DNA of 64,000 nt from Mycobacterium simulans. GTDB taxonomy: Bacteria > Actinomycetota > Actinomycetes > Mycobacteriales > Mycobacteriaceae. The notes under the pieces were generated by a model. The model was not told the DNA's origin and made no database searches. It saw nothing but the letters and a program-made list of their open reading frames with translations. The translations under genes and the position numbers were made by a program. This document shows positions 1 to 8,002 of this stretch, in pieces. The stretch is from contig NZ_OCVX01000003.1 in assembly GCF_900232995.1 (NCBI RefSeq), positions 3,385,220 to 3,449,219 on the forward strand. The letters run 5' to 3'. The first letter of the stretch is position 1. Every line of letters starts with the position of its first letter.

Positions 1-804
1 CTGGACGCTTCCGGTCGTCCGTTTGAGCACCAGAATCTGGAGAGCAGGCCGCCAGTGGTTCCTCCCGACCCGGAGGGCATCGCCTTCGACTCCGCGCGGC
101 ACCGGCTGTATTGGAGCTCCGAAGGCGAACGGCTCACCGACGGACCGCCCTTGCTGCTGGAGTCGTGGCTCCGCATTGCCGCGCCCGACGGCGCCTACCT
201 GGGGCAATTCACCTTGCCCGCCAATCTGGCGATGTCTGCGCAGCGCACCGGTCCGCGCCGGAACCGGGCACTGGAGGGGTTGACGCTGACACCCGACGGC
301 AGGTCCCTGTTCGCTGCGATGGAGGATCCGGGTTACAACGACGGACCGCTGAAGGACGGCGACCGCCAGGTGCTGACCCGAATCACCAAATTCAAGGTCG
401 CCAGCGCAGCGCCCACCGCGCAGTACGCCTATCCGCTGGAGCCGCCCGCTTGGCCCGCCGGATTCAACGGCGTCTCAGATCTCGTCGCCTTGTCCGACAC
501 CACCTTTCTGGTGCTGGAACGGTCCAACGCCTTACCGCCGCTCGTTCGGATATTTCGCGCCGAAATCGGAACCGCGACCGATGTTCTGGCTATGCCCTCC
601 CTACAAGGTGCAACGTTGACCGCGATGAGCAAGTCACTTGTCGTGGACTTGTCCGCTCTGTCGTCCCCGAAAGACCCGGTGTACAACATTGAAGGCATCA
701 CGCTGGGACCGAAATTGCCCGACGGCCGTCAATCGGTAGTGCTCGTCAGCGACAACGATTTCTCGCCTAGTCAGGTCACTCAGTTCCTGTTGTTCGCGAT
801 GTAG
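1..804 (+). CDS. Esterase-like/phytase-like family protein, 5' end outside the window
   Basis: The reading frame is open from base 1 and ends at a TAG at 802-804, so the gene starts upstream of the window. About 267 residues are visible. Blocks such as PEGIAFD, ALEGLTLTPDGRSLFAAMED and NIEGITLGP, with tryptophan- and asparagine-rich turns, are typical of the phytase-like esterase family (beta-propeller proteins, usually exported). The N-terminal signal region is not visible. The substrate cannot be told from sequence; calling it a phytase would be over-reading, since members are annotated from fold alone. It converges on the FHA-ABC gene and overlaps it by 29 bp (776-804), so the two 3' ends share coding DNA. 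Confidence 0.75.
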   Translation: MDASGRPFEHQNLESRPPVVPPDPEGIAFDSARHRLYWSSEGERLTDGPPLLLESWLRIAAPDGAYLGQFTLPANLAMSAQRTGPRRNRALEGLTLTPDGRSLFAAMEDPGYNDGPLKDGDRQVLTRITKFKVASAAPTAQYAYPLEPPAWPAGFNGVSDLVALSDTTFLVLERSNALPPLVRIFRAEIGTATDVLAMPSLQGATLTAMSKSLVVDLSALSSPKDPVYNIEGITLGPKLPDGRQSVVLVSDNDFSPSQVTQFLLFAM

Positions 805-3040
805 CGGTTTGGCCCAGTCGGTATCGGACAAACGCGGCGCACATCGCGCCAATCACGGCGAGCACGAGCATGTCGAACATCCACCAGCCCACATAATGTG
901 TCCACACCTGGTTGTGAGCGGCCAGTGTGTCGACCCGTCGCAGATCAACGGTGGAAGCCGTTGCCGCAAAGCCCCATTGGGCGGGAATGAGCCACGAAAT
1001 CTGGTCGTAGCCCCAGGTGCCCACGAGTGAGACCAGCCCTCCGGCGAACAACAGCGACGCCAGGATCACCGGCACTACTAGTGGCAGGACTTCCCGCAGC
1101 GAGTTTCCCAGCGAGGACAGCGCCAGCCCAACGACCGCCGAAACGATGGTTGTGGTCGCCACCGCCACGTAGAGCTCGAGCGCGGGGTCGTGAAGCAGGA
1201 CAGCGCCTTGCACGGGTCTGCCTTTGACGACAACGACGATGGTGGTGAGGATTGCCGCCTGGACGGCCGCGGCCACGCTGAAGACGACGATCTTGCCGGC
1301 CAGGTAGGCCGATGTCGACAGTCCGACGGAGTGCTCGCGCGGGAAGATGCGGCGCTCGCCAACGAGGTCGCGGATGGTCAGCGCGGTGCCCATCAGCACT
1401 GCGCCGATGTTGAGCAACGCCAGGATCTCGACGGCTTCGTGGGGGTTCTTGCCCGTCGGGTTTGCCTTGCCCCAGCCGGAACTGCCGGGAATCAGCAGCG
1501 TCAACGCCCCCAACGCGAATGGCAGGAGCAGCAGAAAGACGAAGTAGCTGCGGTGGGCTACTAACAGGCGGGCCTGACGACGGGTCACCAAGCGGATCTG
1601 CTGCCAGAAGGTGAGTTCGGCGGGGGCCGGGTCGGGCGCGGCCACCGCCGGTGATGTTGTGGAAACCGACGCCTGTTGCCGGGTTAGGAACGCCCGATGG
1701 GCACCGACGGGATGGGCGCTGATCTGCGCGAAGATGTCGGCCCAATTGGTGGTGCCCATCGCGGACTCGATCTGCGCTGGCGGCCCGGCGTAGGCCAGCG
1801 TGCCGGCCGGGGTTAGCAGCAACACCTGGTCGCACAGGTTCAACTGTGACAGCGACCCCATAGCCGCCACGACAACACAGCCGAGGTCGGCCTGGCGCCG
1901 CAACAACGACATGACGTGGTATTCCTGCGCCGGCCTCAGTCCCGCGCTTGGCTCGTCGACAACGAGCAACGACGGCCTGGTAATCAATTCGATCGCCATG
2001 GATGCACACCGACGCATCTCGGGGGGCAGTTTGGCCACCCGGGTCTTGCGATGCGGGGTCAGCTCGAGTTCGTCGAGAACCTGGTCGATCACCCGGTGGC
2101 GATCGTCCGGCGACGTGTTTGGGGGCAGCCGCATTTCGGCGGCGTACCCGACGGCCTGTTCGACGGTGAGGCGCGCGTGCGCGCGGTCGTCACGCGCTAG
2201 TACCCCAATGCGGGATCGCGTCGACTCGGGCTCAGCATGCACGTCGTGGCCGTCCACGGTCAGCACACCGGAGCCCAGCGGCCGTGTGCCGCCAAGCAGT
2301 CCGACCAAGGCAGAGTTGCGTGCCGGCGATGGCCCGACAACCGCGATCAATGAGCCCGGGCGCGCGGTGAACGACACATTCGAAAGCAGGTCGTGTCCAC
2401 CGGCGGTCAGCCCCAGCTCATAGGCGGCCACCCCGATCGTGCGCGCGCCGGGCTTGAACGGTAACCGGCTGGTGGTCGGTGTCGCTGCTGCGCCGGCGTC
2501 GGTGTCAGGGCGAGCAATGTGCAGCTTTTTCGTCGCTATGGCCATCCAATCGACCAGCCCTCGGGTCTTCGACTGCGCGTCCTCTGCTGGTGGCGATTCG
2601 GGGACGTTGGCCGCGGGAGGCGGGGCTGGTCGTGGTGGCAACCGCATTGGCCTGGTGGCTCGTTGGAGCGGCGGTTGCGGGCGTGGGGGTACCCGCATTT
2701 GCTTTGTGGCCGCTTCCCCCGGGCCGACGGGAGCGGCGAGCTGGAAGGTCAGTCGTGGGCCTCGCGCAGGATCGCCGATCGCAATCGATTGGCCGTTGCG
2801 GATATCGACCGTCGACATCCGCGCACCATCGACGAAGATGCCGTTGTTGCTGCGATCGATCGCCACCCAATGGGTGCCGTTAAACCGCAGCACCAAATTC
2901 GGGACCGCGTTCGGGTCGATGGGACCGAGCAGGTCCAGGCGAATGTCGCACCGGTCGCCGTAGCCCACGATCACATTGCGGTCGGGCGCAAAGACGTACC
3001 GCATCGATCCGACCCACACGGTCAATGGCAAGGCAGTCAT
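776..3040 (-). CDS. FHA-domain ABC transporter (ABCG-like half-transporter) with degenerate ATPase motifs
   Basis: The 754-residue protein has an N-terminal FHA domain (about residues 1-100, phosphothreonine-binding fold), a proline-rich linker, an ABC ATPase-like domain (about 200-430) and a C-terminal ABC-2 membrane domain with about six hydrophobic segments (about 490-740). The layout matches mycobacterial Rv1747, which however has two FHA domains and an intact ATPase. Here the Walker A reads GPSPARNSA, so the essential lysine and preceding glycine are gone. The Q-loop reads LARDD, the signature reads LPPEM instead of LSGGQ, and the switch histidine region reads AAMGS. Only Walker B (LLVVDEP) is intact. 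The reading frame is otherwise full length, so this is probably a retained pseudo-ATPase or one half of a heterodimer. The ATG at 3040 lacks a clear Shine-Dalgarno. Confidence 0.85.
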   Translation of the reverse strand: MTALPLTVWVGSMRYVFAPDRNVIVGYGDRCDIRLDLLGPIDPNAVPNLVLRFNGTHWVAIDRSNNGIFVDGARMSTVDIRNGQSIAIGDPARGPRLTFQLAAPVGPGEAATKQMRVPPRPQPPLQRATRPMRLPPRPAPPPAANVPESPPAEDAQSKTRGLVDWMAIATKKLHIARPDTDAGAAATPTTSRLPFKPGARTIGVAAYELGLTAGGHDLLSNVSFTARPGSLIAVVGPSPARNSALVGLLGGTRPLGSGVLTVDGHDVHAEPESTRSRIGVLARDDRAHARLTVEQAVGYAAEMRLPPNTSPDDRHRVIDQVLDELELTPHRKTRVAKLPPEMRRCASMAIELITRPSLLVVDEPSAGLRPAQEYHVMSLLRRQADLGCVVVAAMGSLSQLNLCDQVLLLTPAGTLAYAGPPAQIESAMGTTNWADIFAQISAHPVGAHRAFLTRQQASVSTTSPAVAAPDPAPAELTFWQQIRLVTRRQARLLVAHRSYFVFLLLLPFALGALTLLIPGSSGWGKANPTGKNPHEAVEILALLNIGAVLMGTALTIRDLVGERRIFPREHSVGLSTSAYLAGKIVVFSVAAAVQAAILTTIVVVVKGRPVQGAVLLHDPALELYVAVATTTIVSAVVGLALSSLGNSLREVLPLVVPVILASLLFAGGLVSLVGTWGYDQISWLIPAQWGFAATASTVDLRRVDTLAAHNQVWTHYVGWWMFDMLVLAVIGAMCAAFVRYRLGQTATSRTTGTE

Positions 3041-3075
3041 CTTGAATCAAGTGTCTACCCACTTGCGCGCGACCA

Positions 3076-3552
3076 TCACAGGGTGTTGCGCCCGGGTGCG
3101 CCGGCGGCATTGTCGAGCAGACGCCGCAACACCTCGACCGCATCGGCCAACACCTGACGGTCTGCCGGTTCGAGCCGGGCCAGTTGCGGTTCGATCGCAG
3201 CGGCACGATCGGCCCGGACCGCGTTGAGTGTGCGTAGTCCTTCGGGCGTGATGCGGATGCGGACCGCCCGCGCATCACCGGGGTCGACGGTTCGGGTAAC
3301 CAGCCCGGCATCCTCGAGACGCCGCACCTGTGTGGTCATCGTCGGTTGGGAACAGTGATCGACCGCGGCCAGGTCCCCGATGCGTGCTTCGCCCTGGGAC
3401 TCGATGGTGGCCAGCAGCCGGGCTTGGGCGGATGGCAGCGGCATCTGGATGCGCTGGGTGGCCAGCCGGTTGAGCCGTGCGACCACGGCCAGCAGATCCG
3501 CGCCCAGCCCGTGCGCGACCTCGGCCTGCTTGGCTGTGGCGGATGAAGTCAT
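3076..3552 (-). CDS. MarR-family transcriptional regulator (Rv2327-like)
   Basis: The protein has 158 residues from the ATG at 3552; an in-frame ATG at 3618 would add an unlikely leader lying over the intergenic inverted repeat. A winged-helix core is visible: the recognition helix region HCSQPTMTTQVRRLEDAGLV is followed by a wing with the MarR-type pattern DPGDARAVRIRITPEG. It is divergent from the ECF transporter genes and sits 35 bp before the FHA-ABC gene on the same strand, so it may regulate both sides. Order and strand match M. tuberculosis Rv2327 beside Rv2326c. The ligand is unknown. Confidence 0.88.
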   Translation of the reverse strand: MTSSATAKQAEVAHGLGADLLAVVARLNRLATQRIQMPLPSAQARLLATIESQGEARIGDLAAVDHCSQPTMTTQVRRLEDAGLVTRTVDPGDARAVRIRITPEGLRTLNAVRADRAAAIEPQLARLEPADRQVLADAVEVLRRLLDNAAGAPGRNTL

Positions 3553-3565
3553 GCACCCATCGTTG

Positions 3566-3580
3566 CATAGCTTTGCTATG
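3566..3580. promoter_or_regulatory. Candidate MarR operator
   Basis: An inverted repeat CATAG-N5-CTATG lies 13 bp upstream of the marR start, between the divergent marR and ECF transporter genes. Position and symmetry fit an autoregulatory MarR site. The arms are only 5 bp, so this is tentative. Confidence 0.35.
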
Positions 3581-3669
3581 TGGGACCAATCGTTGCCTCC
3601 GGCATGCCAACCCCGCATTGCTATGCGTGCCGCACCTACTTAGGGTCTGGGCCTGGCACAATCGATGAA

Positions 3670-5724
3670 GTGACCGCGGCGGACCCCCCCTCTTCGTATC
3701 GTCGGCGTGGGCCGCTGCGACCGGGCGAATTGGCGCAGGCTTCGGTCATGGCTGCGCTGTGCGCGGTGACGGCGATCATTTCCGTCGTTGTCCCATTCGC
3801 CGCGGGACTGGCGCTGCTGGGAACCGTGCCCATGGGGTTGCTGGCCTATCGCTACCGGCTCCGGGCGCTGATGGCCGCCACGGTTGCTGCCGCAGTGATT
3901 GCCTTCCTGATCGCGGGGCTGGGCGGTTTCATGGCGGTGGTCCAAAGCGCCTACATCGGCGGGCTGACCGGAATCGTCAAACGACGGCGCCGCGGTACGC
4001 CAACGGTCGTTGTCGTGTCCTTGATCGCCGGATTTGGATTCGGCGCGATGGTCGTTGTCATGTTGGTTGTCCTCGCCCGACTGCGGCACCTGATTTTCGC
4101 CGTCATGACCGCCAACATTGACGGGCTGGCTGCATTCCTGGGCAGGGTGCATCTGCAGGATGCCGGCGCCAGCTTGAAGCGCAATTTCGCAGTGGGGCTG
4201 CATTCCTGGCCGTGGTGGGTGCTCGGCTACTTCACCATCTTCGTGATGATCGTGTCCCTGATCGGTTGGTGGGCGTTGTCTCGCCTGTTGGAGCGGATGC
4301 GCGGAATCCCCGACGTGCACATGCTCGACGCACCGGCCGGTGATCATGGCGACACGATCGATCCGGTGCCGGTGCGGTTGGACAAGGTGCGGTTCCGGTA
4401 TCCCGGTGCCGACCAAGACGCGCTGCGCGAACTCAGCATGGATGTCGAGGCAGGCGAGCACGTGGCGATCACCGGCGCCAACGGTTCCGGCAAGACCACG
4501 CTGATGCTGATCCTGGCGGGTCGCGAACCGACGTCGGGCATCGTGGACCGCCCGGGCCTGGTGGGGTTGGGAAAGCTGGGCGGGACGGCGGTTGTTTTGC
4601 AGCATCCCGAATCCCAGGTCTTGGGCACCCGGGTCGCCGACGACGTGGTCTGGGGTCTGCCGCCGGGCACCAAGATCGACGTCGGCCAGCTACTGAACGA
4701 GGTCGGTCTGGAGGCCCTCGCCGAACGCGACACCGGCAGCCTGTCGGGCGGTGAGCTGCAGCGCCTGGCGATCGCGGCGGCGTTGGCGCGAGAACCGGCA
4801 ATGCTCATCGCCGACGAGGTCACCACCATGGTCGACCAGCAGAGCCGCGAGGCCCTGCTCAAAGTGCTGTCCGGCCTGACCAAACGGCACCGCACCGCTC
4901 TGGTGCACATCACGCACTACAACAACGAGGCCGATTCCGCCCACCGCACAATCAAACTCAGCGATTCGCCGGATAACACCGACATCGTCGAGACCGAGCA
5001 TGCGCCGGTGCCGGCCGCCGGGGTTGGTCACCGAGCACATGCGCCGGCGCTCGAACTCGTGGGTGTCGGCCACGAATACGGCAGCGGCACACCGTGGGCC
5101 AAGACCGCGTTGCGGGATATCAACTTCGTGGTGGAGCAGGGGGATGGGGTGCTGATCCACGGCGGCAACGGCTCCGGGAAGTCGACGCTGGCATGGATCA
5201 TGGCCGGGCTGACGGTTCCTACGACCGGCTCGTGCCTGCTTGATGGCCGTCCCACACACGAGCAGGTCGGCGCGGTGGCGTTGTCATTCCAGGCGGCTCG
5301 ACTGCAGTTGATGCGCAGCCGTGTCGACCTGGAAGTTGCTTCCGCAGCAGGCTTTTCCACTCGAGATCAGGACCGGGTGGCCGCGGCGCTAGGCGTCGTC
5401 GGGCTGGATCCCGCGCTGGCCAAGCGGCGCATCGACCAGCTCAGCGGCGGCCAGATGCGACGCGTGGTGTTGGCCGGACTGCTTGCGTGTTCGCCCCGGG
5501 CGTTGATCCTCGACGAGCCGCTGGCGGGTTTGGACGCTGCCAGCCAGCGTGGCCTGCTGCGGCTGCTGGCGGACCTGCGCCGAGAGCGGGGTCTGACCGT
5601 GGTGGTCATCTCGCATGACTTCGTGGGCATGGAGGAGCTGTGCCCGCGCACGCTGCATTTGCGCAATGGTGTGCTGGAATCGCCATCGACCGCGGCGGCA
5701 CCGGGGGCGGGGGGTAGGCCATGA
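3670..5724 (+). CDS. ECF-type importer: membrane S-component fused to two ABC ATPase domains (Rv2326c-like)
   Basis: The protein has 684 residues from the GTG at 3670; an in-frame ATG at 3580 would add 30 residues but overlaps the regulatory repeat. Residues about 20-215 are hydrophobic with five or six membrane segments, resembling a substrate-binding S-component. Two complete ATPase domains follow. Domain 1 has Walker A GANGSGKTTL (about 269), signature LSGGE (about 358) and Walker B LIADE (about 379). Domain 2 has Walker A GGNGSGKSTL (about 498), signature LSGGQ (about 591) and Walker B LILDEP (about 612). Fusing the S unit with both energizing ATPases makes a compact vitamin or metal importer with the EcfT encoded next, whose ATG overlaps this stop (ATGA). 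The substrate is not determinable. Confidence 0.88.
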   Translation: MTAADPPSSYRRRGPLRPGELAQASVMAALCAVTAIISVVVPFAAGLALLGTVPMGLLAYRYRLRALMAATVAAAVIAFLIAGLGGFMAVVQSAYIGGLTGIVKRRRRGTPTVVVVSLIAGFGFGAMVVVMLVVLARLRHLIFAVMTANIDGLAAFLGRVHLQDAGASLKRNFAVGLHSWPWWVLGYFTIFVMIVSLIGWWALSRLLERMRGIPDVHMLDAPAGDHGDTIDPVPVRLDKVRFRYPGADQDALRELSMDVEAGEHVAITGANGSGKTTLMLILAGREPTSGIVDRPGLVGLGKLGGTAVVLQHPESQVLGTRVADDVVWGLPPGTKIDVGQLLNEVGLEALAERDTGSLSGGELQRLAIAAALAREPAMLIADEVTTMVDQQSREALLKVLSGLTKRHRTALVHITHYNNEADSAHRTIKLSDSPDNTDIVETEHAPVPAAGVGHRAHAPALELVGVGHEYGSGTPWAKTALRDINFVVEQGDGVLIHGGNGSGKSTLAWIMAGLTVPTTGSCLLDGRPTHEQVGAVALSFQAARLQLMRSRVDLEVASAAGFSTRDQDRVAAALGVVGLDPALAKRRIDQLSGGQMRRVVLAGLLACSPRALILDEPLAGLDAASQRGLLRLLADLRRERGLTVVVISHDFVGMEELCPRTLHLRNGVLESPSTAAAPGAGGRP

Positions 5725-6572
5725 CGTCCACCTCGGCCCCGACACGTCGCGACAACCGCCGCTCCGGACGTCCGATTGTGCTGCTGATTCCGGTGCCGGG
5801 TCGATCGGCCATCCACGACTTGTGGGCCGGCACCAAGCTGCTGGTCGTCTTCGGCGTTTCGGTGCTGTTGACGTTCTATCCGGGTTGGGTGGCAATCGGG
5901 ATGATGGCCGCCTTGGTGCTGGCGGCGCTTTGGATCGCGCGCATCCCGCGTGGAGCGCTGCCGTCGGTGCCGCGCTGGCTGTGGATCGTGATCGCGATCG
6001 GTGGTTTCACGGCAGCTCTGGCCGGCGGTGACCCAGTGATTTCGGTGGGTGGTGTCGAGCTCGGGCTTGGCGGGACGTTGAACTTCCTGCGAATCACGGC
6101 GTTGTCGATCGTGATGCTGGCCCTTGGGGCGATGGTGTCTTGGACCACCAACGTCGCCGAAATCGGGCCTGCGGTAGCCACTTTGGGCCGTCCACTGCGT
6201 GCCTTGCGGATCCCGGTCGACGAATGGGCAGTGGCGTTGGCGCTCGCGCTGCGCGCCTTCCCCATGCTGATCGACGAATTCCAGGTGCTCTACGCCGCTC
6301 GTCGGTTGCGGCCCAAACGGATACCGCGAACCCGCAAAGCCCGACGGCAGTGGCGTGCTCGTGAGCTGATCGACCTGCTCGCTGCCGCCATGACGGTGAC
6401 CCTGCGGCGCGCCGACGAGATGGGCGACGCGATCACTGCCCGCGGCGGAACCGGGCAGCTGTCCGCGTACCCGGCGCGGCCCAAACTCGCGGACTGGGTG
6501 ACACTTGCGATCACCGTCGCGGCCAGTGGCATCGCCATAGCGCTCGAGACGATATTGCACCTGAGTAGGTGA
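5721..6572 (+). CDS. EcfT-type transmembrane coupling protein (CbiQ family, Rv2325c-like)
   Basis: The 283-residue membrane protein has hydrophobic segments at about 30-75, 80-130 and a last one near 262-280. Its start codon overlaps the stop of the preceding ATPase gene by 4 bp, so the two are translationally coupled. The C-terminal half carries the EcfT-like cytosolic coupling region with arginine- and alanine-rich helices (FPMLIDEFQVLYAARRLRP, then LRRADEMGDAITARGG); the ARG-type motif contacts the ATPases in this family. It would form the scaffold of the energy-coupling-factor importer with the fused S-component/ATPase protein. It converges on the Lrp-type gene with a 3-bp gap. Confidence 0.87.
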   Translation: MTSTSAPTRRDNRRSGRPIVLLIPVPGRSAIHDLWAGTKLLVVFGVSVLLTFYPGWVAIGMMAALVLAALWIARIPRGALPSVPRWLWIVIAIGGFTAALAGGDPVISVGGVELGLGGTLNFLRITALSIVMLALGAMVSWTTNVAEIGPAVATLGRPLRALRIPVDEWAVALALALRAFPMLIDEFQVLYAARRLRPKRIPRTRKARRQWRARELIDLLAAAMTVTLRRADEMGDAITARGGTGQLSAYPARPKLADWVTLAITVAASGIAIALETILHLSR

Positions 6573-6575
6573 TAG

Positions 6576-7022
6576 CTACGGCCGCATGCGGTCGATGAGG
6601 TTCGACAGGACGACGATGCTTTCGCTGCGTTCGATGTCGGCACTCGACCGGATGCGTTCCAGGGCGGTCTCCAGGTGCCGCATGTCGCGGGCGAGCACGT
6701 GCAGTATCGCGTCCGACGTGCCGGTCACCGTCGCCGCGCTAACAACTTCGGGGATGTCCACCCATGCGGCCCGCAGGCGATCCGGCGTAATGGTGCCGTG
6801 GCAGAACACTTGCACATACGCCTCGGTGTTCCAGCCGAGCGCGGTGCGGTCGACGACAGTGGTGAAGCCCTTGATCACGCCGTTGTCCAGCATCCGGTCG
6901 ACGCGGCGTTTGACCGCCGGCGCGGACAGGTTCACCTTCTGCCCGATCTCGGCGAAGGTGGCCCGAGCATGTTCGGCCAGCTCGACGAGGATGCGCTCAT
7001 CGGTGTCATCCAAGCGGTCCAT
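6576..7022 (-). CDS. Lrp/AsnC-family regulator (Rv2324-like)
   Basis: The protein has 148 residues from the second of two tandem ATGs (7025 and 7022); AAGGGG upstream is better spaced to the second. An N-terminal AsnC-type helix-turn-helix (LDDTDERILVELAEHARATF, then SAPAVKRRVDRM) is followed by an alpha-beta effector-binding (RAM) domain. It is divergent from the DDAH-like/rocD/rocE operon. This is the usual position of an Lrp-type activator that senses an amino acid such as arginine or ornithine and controls the catabolic genes; that role is inferred from context. Three phased CGCAA boxes lie in the shared 122-bp intergenic region. Confidence 0.9.
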   Translation of the reverse strand: MDRLDDTDERILVELAEHARATFAEIGQKVNLSAPAVKRRVDRMLDNGVIKGFTTVVDRTALGWNTEAYVQVFCHGTITPDRLRAAWVDIPEVVSAATVTGTSDAILHVLARDMRHLETALERIRSSADIERSESIVVLSNLIDRMRP

Positions 7023-7042
7023 CATTATCCCCTTACTCTCGA

Positions 7043-7099
7043 CGCAATAAATCGCTGCTAGTTCCAGTTATGCGCAACGTATCGAGTATAAATGCGCAA
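7043..7099 (+). promoter_or_regulatory. Phased CGCAA boxes, candidate Lrp binding array
   Basis: CGCAA occurs at 7043-7047, 7073-7077 and 7095-7099, the last two inside the longer match ATGCGCAA. The start-to-start spacings of 30 and 22 bp are close to three and two helical turns, so all boxes face the same side of the DNA, as expected for an Lrp octamer wrapping a divergent promoter. Third and first copies also share the extension CGCAATAA. Confidence 0.45.
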
Positions 7100-7144
7100 T
7101 AATCGGCGTTTGATTGTGAAACATGGGGAAAATATCTTTGATTC

Positions 7145-8002
7145 ATGACGGATTACCGTGTTGTCGCAACCCCGTCATCGCAAGGCGCCTGGAAGCAACG
7201 TCGCACGTCCCGGACCCGGCGCTACGCCATGACCCCGCCGACCTACTTCGGCGTCGAGTACGCGATCAACCCCTGGATGGACGTCGGCACGCGGGTCGAC
7301 GTCGACGTCGCAACCGCGCAGTGGGAGCAGCTCCGGCAGACCTATCTGCGGTTGGGCCATGCCGTGCACCTGGTCGAGCCGATGGCTGGGCTGCCGGACA
7401 TGGTTTATGCGGCCAATGGCGGGTTCATCGCCAACGACGTTGCCGTGGTCGCCAAATTCCGCTTCGCCGAGCGTGCCGGCGAGTCGAATGCCTACGCGAA
7501 ATGGATGTCGTCCGTTGGATATCGGCCGGTGTTCACCCGGCACGTCAACGAGGGCCAGGGCGATCTGCTGATGGTCGGCGAAATGGTGTTGGGGGGTTAC
7601 GGCTTTCGGACCGATATGCGGGCACACGCCGAAATTGGCAGGGCGTTGACGATGCCGGTGATCTCCCTCGAGTTGGTGGATCCCCGCTTCTATCACCTCG
7701 ACACCGCGCTGGCGGTCCTCGATGACCACACGATTGCGTACTACCCGCCGGCGTTCAGCGCGGCAACCCAACTACAACTGCACGGGATGTTTCCCAACGC
7801 GATATTGGTGAGCAGTGCTGACGCGTACGCGTTCGGGCTCAACGCGGTCTCCGACGGACGTAACGTCGTGCTTCCCGCTGCCGCAACGGGTTTCGCGACG
7901 CAGCTGGCCGAAGCCGGCTTTGAGCCGGTCGGCGTGGATCTCTCCGAGCTACTCAAGGGCGGCGGTTCCATTAAATGCTGCACGTTGGAGCTACACCCAT
8001 GA
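7145..8002 (+). CDS. Amidinotransferase/dimethylarginine dimethylaminohydrolase-like protein (Rv2323c-like)
   Basis: The 285-residue protein has the pentein fold of guanidino-group modifying enzymes. Visible motifs are the substrate-guanidine region (PDMVYAANGG), the catalytic histidine block FYHLDTAL (H184) and the C-terminal nucleophile SIKCCTLEL (C278 or C279). Family members hydrolyse or transfer the guanidino carbon of arginine derivatives, yielding citrulline or ornithine. The next gene is ornithine aminotransferase, overlapping by ATGA, and the third a basic amino-acid permease, so this protein very probably feeds arginine-type substrates into ornithine catabolism. The exact substrate (arginine, dimethylarginine or another) is not decided by sequence. 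Confidence 0.85.
   Translation: MTDYRVVATPSSQGAWKQRRTSRTRRYAMTPPTYFGVEYAINPWMDVGTRVDVDVATAQWEQLRQTYLRLGHAVHLVEPMAGLPDMVYAANGGFIANDVAVVAKFRFAERAGESNAYAKWMSSVGYRPVFTRHVNEGQGDLLMVGEMVLGGYGFRTDMRAHAEIGRALTMPVISLELVDPRFYHLDTALAVLDDHTIAYYPPAFSAATQLQLHGMFPNAILVSSADAYAFGLNAVSDGRNVVLPAAATGFATQLAEAGFEPVGVDLSELLKGGGSIKCCTLELHP

Noticed and set aside
3580..3669. Upstream ATG start (3580) for the ECF ATPase gene
   Set aside because: The added 30 residues have no transporter character and overlap the candidate MarR site; GTG 3670 is preferred, though not proven.
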